Source of the DNA: Pseudaestuariivita sp. | GTDB lineage: Bacteria > Pseudomonadota > Alphaproteobacteria > Rhodobacterales > Rhodobacteraceae | Assembly: GCA_020629995.1 (NCBI GenBank) | Contig: JAHDCH010000011.1 | Coordinates: 1-20,927 of the forward strand | Reading direction: 5' to 3' | DNA length: 20,927 nt | In this document: positions 13,255-20,927 of the stretch, piece after piece | Layout of the letters: every line of letters starts with the position of its first letter | Position numbering within the stretch: position 1 is the first letter of the stretch | The notes under the pieces: generated by a model | Databases searched by the model: none | What the model was told of the DNA's origin: nothing | Seen by the model: the letters and a program-made list of their open reading frames with translations, nothing else | Made by a program: the position numbers and the translations under genes

Positions 13255-16157
13255 CCCTGTTTGCCTTGCCCCCCGGCGCCGATTTCGCGGCCGAGCTGAT
13301 CGCCGGGCTGGATGACCGTCACCCGGATCCGGCTCAGCTGGCCCGCGTGACGCTGATCGTGAACACCCGGCGGATGGAGCGTCGGCTGACCGATCTTTAT
13401 GCCGCCGGGCCGGCCCGCCTGTTGCCGCGCATCGTGGTGGTCACCGACCTGCCCCCGCCCCCGGGCGTGCCTCCCTTGCCGGTGGCGACCTCGCCGTTGC
13501 GGCGGCGGCTGGATATAGCGGGACTTGTTGCGCAGCTGATCGCGGCGGATCCGACGCTGGCGCCCCGCGCCTCGGTCTATGATCTGGCCGACAGCCTGAT
13601 CACCCTGATGGACGAGATGGAAGGCGAAGGCGTCACAGCCGCGGATATCGCCGCGCTGGATGTCAGTGACCAATCAGGCCACTGGGCGCGCGCGCAGCAA
13701 TTCTTTGGCATTGTCGCGCAGTATCTGGCCGCCACGGGCGCGCCGGGGGGCGAGACGCGGCAGGTTGCCGCCGTGGATGCTCTGCTGGACCATTGGCAGG
13801 CGCACGCGCCCGCCGCGCCGGTTTATGTCGCTGGATCAACCGGGTCGCGCGGGGCCACGCACCGGCTGATGACTGCCGTCGCGCTCATGCCCGGGTGCGG
13901 TGTGATCCTGCCCGGGTTTGACAGGCACCTGCCCGCCCATGTCTGGAAGGTGCTGCGCAATCCCTTGAAGGGCGAAGACCACCCCCAGTTCCGCTATGCG
14001 CGGCTTATGGCCTCGGTCGGAGCATCGCCAGCGGATGTCGAACCCTGGACGGAGGCGCCCGAACCCAGCCCGATGCGCAACGCGCTGCTGTCCCTGGCCC
14101 TGCGCCCCGCGCCCGTGACCGATCAATGGCGGCGCGAAGGCCCCGATCTGGGCGCGCTGGGCGCGGCGCTGGACGATGTCACGCTGGTCGAAGCGCCCAC
14201 GCCGCGCGACGAAGCGCTGACCATCGCACTGCGCCTGCGCGACGCGGCCGAGCGCGGACAGACCGCCGCGCTGATCTCGCCCGACCGTATGCTGACCCGC
14301 CGGGTCACCGCCGCGCTGGACCGCTGGGGGATTGTTCCCGATGACAGCGCCGGCACACCATTGCACCTGTCGCCCCCGGGCCGCTTTTTGCGCCATGTGG
14401 CGGCCCTGGATCAGGGGCCGCTCACGGTCGAGGCCTTGCTGACCCTGCTCAAGCATCCGCTGACCCATTCTTGCACGGGCCGCAACCGGCACAACCTGCT
14501 GACCCGCGATCTGGAACTGCACCTGCGCCGCAACGAGATCGTCTATCCCGACGGCCCCACCCTGCGTGACTTTGCCGATGGCAAGGGCGCGGCCGGCTGG
14601 GGGCGTTGGCTGCGCGCGCTGCTGCTCGAGGATCCTGCCCTGCCTGAAGCACCGCTCGAATCATGGGTCGCGCGGCTGCTTTCCCGGGCCGAAGCCCTGG
14701 CCGGCGGGCCTCTGGCCGAAGACAGCGAGCTGTGGCGCGCAGCCGCAGGGCGCAAGGCCCGCGCCTTGGCCGATACTCTGACAAAAGAGGCGCCGCATGG
14801 CGATGTGATGGCGGCATCGGACTTTGCCAGCCTTCTGCACGCCCTGCTCAGCCGCGAAGAGGTCCGCGACCGCGACGCCGCCCATCCCGGCATCCTGATC
14901 TGGGGCACCCTGGAAGCGCGCGCGCAGGCAGCGCCGATGGTGATCCTGGGCGGGCTGAACGAAGGCGCCTGGCCCGGTGCGCCCAAGCCCGATCCCTGGC
15001 TGAACCGGGTGCTGAGGCACCGCGCGGGGCTGCTGTTGCCGGATCGCCAGATCGGCCTTTCGGCGCATGACTTTCAGATCGCCGCCGCCGCGCCCGAGGT
15101 CTGGCTGACCCGCGCGCTGAAATCGGACGATGCGGAAACCGTGCCGTCGCGCTGGCTGAACCGGTTGGGCAACATGTTGACCGGCCTGCCGGGGCAGGGT
15201 GGCGACAGGGCATGGCAGGCCGCACGGGACCGCGGCAAGGTCTGGATGGACAAGGCCGCGCTGCTGGATGCCGCGCCGCGCGTTGATCCCGCGCCGCGCC
15301 CTGCGCCCAGCCCGCCCGTCGATGTGCGCCCCCGCGCCTTTTACGTCACCGACATTCCGCGCCTGCGCCGCGATCCCTATGCGATCTATGCGCGCGATGT
15401 GCTGCGGCTGCGCCCTCTCAACCCTGTGACGCGCGCGCCCGATGCGCGGCTGCGCGGCACCTTGCTGCACAAGGCGGTCGAAACCTTTGTGCGCGCCAGC
15501 CTCGCCACCGGCGATCTGTCTGCCGAGGCGCTTTTGGCGCACACCCGCCGCGCCCTGGCCGCCGGCACGCCCTGGCCGCAGGCGCGGGTGCTGTGGCTGG
15601 CCAAGCTGGCGCGGATCGCAGACGCCTTTGCGCGGGACGAGGCCGCGCGGCAGGCACGCGCCATGCCCAGCGCGTTCGAGACATCCGGCCGGATCGAGTT
15701 GCCCGCGCTGGGCGTGACCCTGACTGGCCGCGCCGACCGCATCGACCTGACCGACGACGGCGCGGCGATCCTTTACGATTACAAAACCGGCACGCCGCCC
15801 AAGGAAAAGCAGCAGCTGGCCTTTGACCGGCAATTGCTGCTCGAGGCGGCCATGGTCGCGCGCGGCGCATTTGACGAGATCGGCGGCAAACGCCCGGTGG
15901 CTGACGCGATCTATCTTGGCCTCGGGTCCGGCGCTCCGGTTCAGCGCGCGCCATTGGGGGACGGCGACGGACAGGAAACCCCCGATCAGGTCTGGGACAA
16001 GCTGCACAGCTTTCTGACCCGGATCTATGCTCCGGATCACGGCTTTACCTCGCGGCGCGCCACGTTCGAAACCCGGTTCGAAGGCGATTACGACCACCTT
16101 GCCCGGTTCGGCGAATGGGACCACGGCAGCAAGGCCCAGCGCGAGGATGTCACATGA
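13251..16157 (+). CDS. addB: Double-strand break repair protein AddB (alphaproteobacterial type)
   Basis: A 968-residue AddB, partner of AddA in the helicase-nuclease that resects DNA ends for RecA-dependent repair. The C-terminal nuclease domain has the RecB-type motifs: H in RGTLLHKAVETFV, D829 and D832 in GRADRIDL, and D843-Y-K845 in LYDYKTGTPP. A conserved block, ILGGLNEGAWPG, lies mid-protein. The Bacillus enzyme has an iron-sulfur cluster of four cysteines around the nuclease; here only two cysteines exist (PGCGV, HSCTG), both far upstream, and the site that reads 'CPF' elsewhere is RDPYAIYAR, as in alphaproteobacterial AddB. The start at 13251 overlaps the murU stop by ATGA; the same frame is open far upstream through murU and amgK, but that is not coding. 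Its stop overlaps addA. Confidence 0.95.
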   Translation: MTLFALPPGADFAAELIAGLDDRHPDPAQLARVTLIVNTRRMERRLTDLYAAGPARLLPRIVVVTDLPPPPGVPPLPVATSPLRRRLDIAGLVAQLIAADPTLAPRASVYDLADSLITLMDEMEGEGVTAADIAALDVSDQSGHWARAQQFFGIVAQYLAATGAPGGETRQVAAVDALLDHWQAHAPAAPVYVAGSTGSRGATHRLMTAVALMPGCGVILPGFDRHLPAHVWKVLRNPLKGEDHPQFRYARLMASVGASPADVEPWTEAPEPSPMRNALLSLALRPAPVTDQWRREGPDLGALGAALDDVTLVEAPTPRDEALTIALRLRDAAERGQTAALISPDRMLTRRVTAALDRWGIVPDDSAGTPLHLSPPGRFLRHVAALDQGPLTVEALLTLLKHPLTHSCTGRNRHNLLTRDLELHLRRNEIVYPDGPTLRDFADGKGAAGWGRWLRALLLEDPALPEAPLESWVARLLSRAEALAGGPLAEDSELWRAAAGRKARALADTLTKEAPHGDVMAASDFASLLHALLSREEVRDRDAAHPGILIWGTLEARAQAAPMVILGGLNEGAWPGAPKPDPWLNRVLRHRAGLLLPDRQIGLSAHDFQIAAAAPEVWLTRALKSDDAETVPSRWLNRLGNMLTGLPGQGGDRAWQAARDRGKVWMDKAALLDAAPRVDPAPRPAPSPPVDVRPRAFYVTDIPRLRRDPYAIYARDVLRLRPLNPVTRAPDARLRGTLLHKAVETFVRASLATGDLSAEALLAHTRRALAAGTPWPQARVLWLAKLARIADAFARDEAARQARAMPSAFETSGRIELPALGVTLTGRADRIDLTDDGAAILYDYKTGTPPKEKQQLAFDRQLLLEAAMVARGAFDEIGGKRPVADAIYLGLGSGAPVQRAPLGDGDGQETPDQVWDKLHSFLTRIYAPDHGFTSRRATFETRFEGDYDHLARFGEWDHGSKAQREDVT

Positions 16158-19100
16158 TCGCGCGCAACGATGCCACGCAGGCCCAGGTCGATGCGGCCAA
16201 CCCGGCAGCGTCAACCTGGCTGTCGGCGAATGCCGGGTCCGGCAAGACCCGCGTGCTGACCGACCGGGTTGCGCGCCTGCTGTTGGGCGGTGCGCTGCCC
16301 GAACGCATCCTGTGCCTGACCTATACCAAGGCCGCCGCCTCCGAGATGCAGAACCGCCTGTTCAAACGGCTCGGCGCCTGGGCGATGAAAGACGACGCCG
16401 CCCTGGCGCAAGAGCTGGCCGAGCTGGGCGAAGAAGGCCCCTTCACCGACGGTGATCTGAACGACGCGCGCACGCTCTTTGCCCGCGCGATCGAAGCGCC
16501 CGGCGGGCTCAAGATCCAGACGATCCACTCGTTCTGCGCCACGCTGCTGCGCCGCTTTCCTCTTGAGGCCGGCGTCAGCCCCCAGTTCCGCGAGATGGAA
16601 GACCGCGCCGCCGCGCTGCTGCGTGCGGACGTGATTGAACGGCTGACCGAAGGCCCCGAGGCGGGCCTTGTGGCCGAGCTTGCGCTGGGCCTTTCGGACG
16701 AAAGCTTTGACGAGATCGCGACCGAAGTCCTGAGCCGCCGGGCCGAACTGACGCCGCCTGTGAGGGCGGAGGAAGCCTTTGACTGGTTCGGCGTGCCCAA
16801 AGGCCAGACCGAGGCGGACATCACCGCGATGGCTCTTGCGCCCGGCGATCTTTCCTTGCTTGGGGCGCTGGTCGCTGTCTTTGCATCCGGCAGCAGCAAT
16901 GACATCAAGGCCGCCGACAAGTTGCGCGGCATCCACCAGCTGGACGGCAGTGCCCTGCCGGTTCTGGAGAACGTCTTTCTGACCGGACCCAGGACCAAGA
17001 ATGGCGTGCAACCCAAGATCGGCACCCTGCCGACCAAGACCACGCAAAAGACGATGGACCCGGCCCTTCTGGACCGCCTGAACGACTGGATGGAGGCTGT
17101 TGCCGCAGCGCGCGAGGCCCGCATCGCCCATACCGCGGCACGGCGCACCGTGGCGCTGCACGCCTTTGCCGGTGCGTTTATCCCGGCTTATGACGCGGCC
17201 AAGGCGCGGCTGGGCGTTCTGGACTTTGACGACCTGATCGACCGCGCCCGCGCCCTTTTGACCAACCCGCGCGTGGCTGAATGGGTGCTGTACCGGCTGG
17301 ACGGCGGAATCGACCATATTCTGGTCGATGAAGCGCAAGACACCTCTCCGCGCCAATGGCAGGTCATCGACCGGCTCGCGTTGGAAATCACCAGCGGGCA
17401 GGGCACCGCCGAAGACCGTGCCCGCACGCTGTTCGTGGTAGGTGACAAGAAACAGTCGATCTATTCGTTCCAGGGCGCCGACCCCGGCGCTTTTGACGAA
17501 ATGCAGGACGATTTTGACAGCCGTCTCGCGCCCGGTCCGACGCCACTGAACAGGCGCACGCTGGAATTTTCCTTTCGTTCGTCGCCGGTGATCCTTGATC
17601 TGGTCGACGAAACGTTCCGCGGCCGCGAAGCCTCGGGGTTTGGCACAGGCGCACGGCACAAGGCCTTTCATGCCGAAATGCCCGGGCAGGTGGACCTGTG
17701 GCCCGTCGTGCCGACCCCGGAAAAACCCGAAGACCCCGCGTTCGAAGACCCGGTCGACACCGTGCGCGAAGATGACGCGCGCAGCGTTCTGGCGCACCGT
17801 ATCGCGACCGAACTGCGCCGCATGATCGACACCCGCACGCCGATCGCCACATTCGACAAGGACGCAAAGGTCTGGGCATCGCGCCCGATGCGGCCCGGTG
17901 ATGTTCTGATCCTTGTCCAGTCGCGCGGCGTGCTGTTTGACCAGATCATCCGCGCGCTCAAGGTCGCGGGAGTGCCCACGGCGGGGACGGATCGGCTCAA
18001 GGTCGGCGGAGAGCTGGCCGTGCGCGACCTGCGCGCGCTTTTGTCGGTGCTGGCCACGCCCGAGGATGACCTGTCGCTGGCGACAGTGCTCAAAAGCCCG
18101 CTGTTCGGCTGGACCGAACAACAGCTGTACACGCTGGCCCACCACCGCACCGAACGATTCCTGTGGCAGGCGCTGCGCGACGGGCACCCGGGCGATGCGG
18201 CCATGCTGCACGACCTGATGGGGCAGGCTGACTTCTTGCGCCCCTATGACCTGATCGAACGTATCCTGACCCGCCATGGCGGCCGCGCGCGCCTGCTGGC
18301 CCGGCTGGGCCCCGAGGCAGAAGACGGGATCAACGCGCTGCTGTCACAGGCCCTGTCTTACGAACAGGGCGAGATCCCCTCGCTCACCGGTTTTCTGGCG
18401 TGGATGGAAACCGACGATCTGGAGATCAAACGCCAGATTTCCCAAAGCGCGGACCAGGTGCGCGTGATGTCCGTGCACGGCGCCAAGGGCCTGGAAGCGC
18501 CGGTCGTGATCCTGCCCGACACGGGGCTGAAAAAGAACGACCTGCGCGGGCAGACGCTGGCCCATGACGGGCGCGCGCTGTGGAAGACGCCCGCGGATGA
18601 AACACCCCCGCTGGTGCAAACCGCCATCGACGCCGCCCGGGCCAAACAGGCGCAGGAAAAGGACCGCCTGCTGTACGTTGCGATGACCCGCGCCGAACAG
18701 CGCCTGATCGTCTGCGCCGCGGGCGAGCTGGGCAAAGACGGCAACAGCTGGCACGACCGTATCGCCGCCGGTCTGCAAGCCCGCGGTGCGGTCGACACGC
18801 TTCACGATTTTGCCGATGCGCCCGCCAGCCTTGTCACCCGGCTGAGCGGCGTGCCCTTCGCTGATATCGGCCGCGATCCCGGCGCAACCGATCCGCCAGC
18901 CAGCGCCAGCCTCGCCCCATGGGCCAGAACCGTTGCGCCCACTCCGCCGGTCGCGGCAGCACATATCACACCTTCCGATCTGGGCGGGGCCAAGGTGATG
19001 CCCGGCGACGCGGGTCAGGATCTGGACACCGCGCTGCGGTTCGGAACGCTGGTGCACCTGCTGCTGGAACATCTGCCCGCACTGGACCCGTCCGAATGGC

Positions 19101-19552
19101 AAGCCGCGACCCAAGCGCTTGCCCCCGCAGAGGACGCGTTGTGGCCTGCCGCGCTCGAGCATGTGGCGGCCTGCATGGCGTCGGATGCTCTGCGCCCGCT
19201 ATGGGCACCCGATTCGCTGATCGAGGTGCCCGTGACGGCCCCGCTGGCGCCGATAGGGGGCACCCGGATGGTCGGAATCGTCGACCGGTTGATCATCGCT
19301 GACGATCATGTGCTGATCGCCGACTTCAAAACCAACGCCACCGTCCCCGCAGCGCCGGCTGATGTGCCCGAAGGGCTGCTGCGCCAGATGGGGGCCTATG
19401 CCGCGGCGATGGCTCAGGTTTTCCCGGACAAGCGGATCGACACAGCCATTGTCTGGACTCGCACTGGCGCGCTCATGCCGCTTCCGCACAATATGGTGAT
19501 GCAGGCGCTGGCGCGTGCCGAACATCTTGACGATGCAACACCCACTGCCTAG
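16154..19552 (+). CDS. addA: Double-strand break repair helicase-nuclease AddA
   Basis: A 1132-residue UvrD/Rep-type superfamily 1A helicase with a C-terminal nuclease. Walker A is NAGSGKTRVLTDR with K31. Further motifs follow in order: LTYTKAAASEM (Ia), QTIHSFCATLLRRF, ILVDEAQDTSPRQW (II, D392-E393), VVGDKKQSIYSFQGADP (III), FRSSPVILDLVD (IV), VMSVHGAKGLEAPVVILP (V) and LLYVAMTRAEQRLIVC (VI). The nuclease core is D1057-F-K1059 in LIADFKTNATVP, preceded by GIVDRLI. Residue content and order are those of an intact alphaproteobacterial AddA. ATG 16154 overlaps the addB stop (ATGA), implying coupled production of the two subunits. trxA follows after 42 bp. Confidence 0.97.
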   Translation: MIARNDATQAQVDAANPAASTWLSANAGSGKTRVLTDRVARLLLGGALPERILCLTYTKAAASEMQNRLFKRLGAWAMKDDAALAQELAELGEEGPFTDGDLNDARTLFARAIEAPGGLKIQTIHSFCATLLRRFPLEAGVSPQFREMEDRAAALLRADVIERLTEGPEAGLVAELALGLSDESFDEIATEVLSRRAELTPPVRAEEAFDWFGVPKGQTEADITAMALAPGDLSLLGALVAVFASGSSNDIKAADKLRGIHQLDGSALPVLENVFLTGPRTKNGVQPKIGTLPTKTTQKTMDPALLDRLNDWMEAVAAAREARIAHTAARRTVALHAFAGAFIPAYDAAKARLGVLDFDDLIDRARALLTNPRVAEWVLYRLDGGIDHILVDEAQDTSPRQWQVIDRLALEITSGQGTAEDRARTLFVVGDKKQSIYSFQGADPGAFDEMQDDFDSRLAPGPTPLNRRTLEFSFRSSPVILDLVDETFRGREASGFGTGARHKAFHAEMPGQVDLWPVVPTPEKPEDPAFEDPVDTVREDDARSVLAHRIATELRRMIDTRTPIATFDKDAKVWASRPMRPGDVLILVQSRGVLFDQIIRALKVAGVPTAGTDRLKVGGELAVRDLRALLSVLATPEDDLSLATVLKSPLFGWTEQQLYTLAHHRTERFLWQALRDGHPGDAAMLHDLMGQADFLRPYDLIERILTRHGGRARLLARLGPEAEDGINALLSQALSYEQGEIPSLTGFLAWMETDDLEIKRQISQSADQVRVMSVHGAKGLEAPVVILPDTGLKKNDLRGQTLAHDGRALWKTPADETPPLVQTAIDAARAKQAQEKDRLLYVAMTRAEQRLIVCAAGELGKDGNSWHDRIAAGLQARGAVDTLHDFADAPASLVTRLSGVPFADIGRDPGATDPPASASLAPWARTVAPTPPVAAAHITPSDLGGAKVMPGDAGQDLDTALRFGTLVHLLLEHLPALDPSEWQAATQALAPAEDALWPAALEHVAACMASDALRPLWAPDSLIEVPVTAPLAPIGGTRMVGIVDRLIIADDHVLIADFKTNATVPAAPADVPEGLLRQMGAYAAAMAQVFPDKRIDTAIVWTRTGALMPLPHNMVMQALARAEHLDDATPTA

Positions 19553-19594
19553 GTTCCGGCTCTGTTTCCGCCATCCGCCCTGAAGGAGAGCATC

Positions 19595-19915
19595 ATGGCC
19601 ACTGTCGCTGTCACCGATGACACGTTTGACGCCGAAGTCAAAAACTCTGACGTCCCCGTGGTCGTCGATTTCTGGGCCGAATGGTGCGGCCCCTGCAAAC
19701 AGATCGGCCCCGCCCTGGAAGAGCTGGCCGCCGAATACGAAGGCAAGGTCAAGATCGCCAAGGTCGACGTCGATTCGAACCCCAACGCCGCCGCCGCCCT
19801 GGGCGTGCGCGGTATCCCTGCGCTGTTCGTGTTCAAGGACGGTCAGGTCGTGTCGAACAAGACCGGCGCCGCGCCCAAGGCCGCGCTGCAAAGCTGGATC
19901 GACGAAGCTCTGTAA
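19595..19915 (+). CDS. trxA: Thioredoxin
   Basis: A 106-residue classical thioredoxin, a cytoplasmic disulfide reductase recharged by thioredoxin reductase. The active site W30-C31-G-P-C34 is intact in [15 protein letters not shown]25 (buried acid), the cis-proline strand RGIPALFVF, and the C-terminal [13 protein letters not shown] helix are all canonical. A strong ribosome site, AAGGAGAG at 19583-19590, precedes the ATG; the upstream coupled genes lack one, which suggests higher and independent translation. It is 42 bp after addA. I see no convincing promoter in that gap, but one could lie within addA. Confidence 0.98.
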   Translation: MATVAVTDDTFDAEVKNSDVPVVVDFWAEWCGPCKQIGPALEELAAEYEGKVKIAKVDVDSNPNAAAALGVRGIPALFVFKDGQVVSNKTGAAPKAALQSWIDEAL

Positions 19916-19923
19916 TCTGATCT

Positions 19924-19954
19924 GCGCGCCGGGCTAACCAAAGGCCTGGCGCGC
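19924..19954. terminator. Candidate bidirectional terminator hairpin
   Basis: GCGCGCCGGGC (19924-19934) and GCCTGGCGCGC (19944-19954) form an 11-bp stem with one G-U pair around a 9-nt loop. It starts 9 bp after the trxA stop. It sits between convergent genes and overlaps the last codons of the minus-strand gene. No U-tract follows on either strand, so termination efficiency is uncertain. Confidence 0.45.
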
Positions 19955-20893
19955 GATCGCCTTGACGCGCGCATACCGGATCAGGCTTTGCGCGGTCATC
20001 TTGGGATGCATCCGGTTCCAATCGGTCAGCACCTGCACCCGCAGCATGAACTGCACGCCGGGGTCGTCGCGACCCACAAGGCTGTACCCCTCAAAAAACG
20101 CCTCCAGCGCCTCGGGCGGCAGCACGTCGCCTTTTGGAATGGCGTCTATGTCCCCGACCATCTGCATATAGCTGACCAGCAGCCGCGCGATATCGTACCC
20201 CACCGGGGCGTCTGACTTGGGCAGGAAATCATATGCCGCCACCTCATTCCCGATCAGGATGTTGTGCGCGTTCAGATCGCCGTGCTTGCCGGCCACCTTG
20301 CTGTCCCGCCCGCGATAGGCCTTGGCCAGATCGGGCACCTGCCGCGCGTATCGGACAAACTTTTTGCCGCCCCGGATCTTGCGCGCCCCGGTTTCGACCT
20401 GCTCGGCCAGCATCTGCATGTGCCCGGCCATAAAGCGCGGGCGGAACTGGCGATCTTCCTGAAAGGTGCCCTCGTGAAAGGCGCTCAGCCACTGACCGGC
20501 CGCGCGCAGGTAGGGCGCGTGATCCTCCGCGCTGCGGCACAGGTTCAGCAGCGTCTCGCCCTCCTGAAAGGTCATCAGATAGGCCTGCGCCCCCGCATCC
20601 TCGGCCAGGATCTGCGGCACGGTCACGCCCTCTGCGCCGTCCAGCGCCCGCATCGCCCGTTTGTGGGCAGCCATGATCGCGGCAAACTCCTCAGCGTTCT
20701 GGGGCCTTAGCGCCAGCTTGAGCACCACGGGCAACGCGCCATCCCCACCATAGCTCTGCACGATGTGCAGGCGGTTGGCGTCGTCTTTGATCCATTCCCC
20801 GCGCAGCTCGTAAAACTGCGGCTTCAGCCCGGCCTCGCGCGCCAGCCTCTTGAACGCATCGCGCGCCGCTTTGCGCAGGTCATCATGGCTCAT
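19934..20893 (-). CDS. APH-fold phosphotransferase, substrate unknown
   Basis: A 319-residue protein with the aminoglycoside phosphotransferase/choline kinase catalytic pattern. GKHGDLNAHNILI supplies the H-G-D-x4-N catalytic loop, and VAAYDFLPKSDAPVGYDIARLL supplies the metal-binding aspartate and the trailing helix. An N-lobe strand, LPVVLKLALRP, has the likely ATP-contacting lysine. A hinge-like segment, AYLMTFQEGETLL, separates the lobes. The C-terminus (VLTDWNRMHPKMTAQSLIRYARVKAI) is helical. The ATG at 20893 is chosen; an in-frame GTG at 20905 would add MEPE, and neither has a strong ribosome site. Family members phosphorylate antibiotics, choline, homoserine, fructosamine or lipid sugars; nothing here picks one. 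It is convergent with trxA, 18 bp apart, and is distinct from the AmgK-like kinase. Confidence 0.8.
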   Translation of the reverse strand: MSHDDLRKAARDAFKRLAREAGLKPQFYELRGEWIKDDANRLHIVQSYGGDGALPVVLKLALRPQNAEEFAAIMAAHKRAMRALDGAEGVTVPQILAEDAGAQAYLMTFQEGETLLNLCRSAEDHAPYLRAAGQWLSAFHEGTFQEDRQFRPRFMAGHMQMLAEQVETGARKIRGGKKFVRYARQVPDLAKAYRGRDSKVAGKHGDLNAHNILIGNEVAAYDFLPKSDAPVGYDIARLLVSYMQMVGDIDAIPKGDVLPPEALEAFFEGYSLVGRDDPGVQFMLRVQVLTDWNRMHPKMTAQSLIRYARVKAIARQAFG

Positions 20894-20927
20894 CTCAGGT
20901 TCCACCTTGCACTGAGGGCGTTGCGTT

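Noticed and set aside
15340..15420. Loss of the AddB iron-sulfur cysteines as a novel defect
   Set aside because: Absence of the cluster around R-D-P-Y is expected for the alphaproteobacterial AddB type, so it is not unusual for this lineage.
14661..16214. A 517-codon minus-strand frame opposite addB, and a 482-codon one at 8100-9548 opposite regB
   Set aside because: Both mirror strongly conserved genes, have no recognisable domain, and reflect few stop codons in GC-rich antisense frames.
16211..18277. A 688-codon open frame on the minus strand inside addA
   Set aside because: It lies opposite a helicase with every family motif in order. Its translation is rich in Q, R, G and H without recognisable domains, which is what the reverse of GC-rich alphaproteobacterial genes gives.
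20894..20916. CTCAG-N13-CTGAG dyad upstream of the minus-strand phosphotransferase as an operator
   Set aside because: Five-base arms are too short to separate from chance, and the upstream region is cut by the window edge.

Overview
The window is GC-rich (roughly two thirds G+C by eye), densely coded DNA from an alphaproteobacterium, most likely a Rhodobacteraceae (Roseobacter-group) chromosome. The main reasons are the regB / senC-regA redox locus, an alphaproteobacterial-type addB-addA pair, a DUF2161-type protein, and a palindromic CtrA-type site (TTAA-N7-TTAA). No insertion sequence, phage gene or CRISPR array is visible, and no stretch longer than about 230 bp lacks a protein-coding gene.

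Left block (1-4890, + strand): a sugar-acid catabolic cluster. It has the tail of an unidentified gene, glucuronate isomerase (uxaC), a mannitol-dehydrogenase-family fructuronate/mannonate oxidoreductase (uxuB-like), a MarR-family regulator, and a sulfatase/phosphonate-monoester-hydrolase superfamily enzyme with a C-x-A-x-R active-site motif. The block ends 8 bp from the 3' end of a tRNA-Leu(CAG) gene on the opposite strand, a typical edge for accessory DNA.

Middle block (5119-9509): a DUF2161 nuclease-fold protein and an NDUFA9-like NAD(P)-binding protein on +, convergent with the redox two-component locus. In that locus senC and regA lie on - and regB is divergent on +. RegB keeps its phospho-acceptor histidine and its quinone-loop motif, but appears to have leucine where the family has its redox-active cysteine.

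Right block (9541-19915, + strand): a perfect CtrA-type site precedes a membrane-anchored triple-PAS protein that ends before any kinase domain. By gene neighbourhood it may be the Rhodobacterales DivL. Then come tsaE, amgK, murU, addB and addA, each overlapping the next by ATGA, followed by trxA. This links tRNA t6A modification, cell-wall sugar recycling and double-strand-break repair in one apparent translationally coupled operon. A hairpin after trxA may terminate it against a convergent gene for an APH-fold phosphotransferase of unknown substrate.

Most genes are recognisable families. The observations most worth following are the cysteine-less RegB, the CtrA site in front of a putative CtrA-pathway regulator, and the kinase-less form of that regulator.
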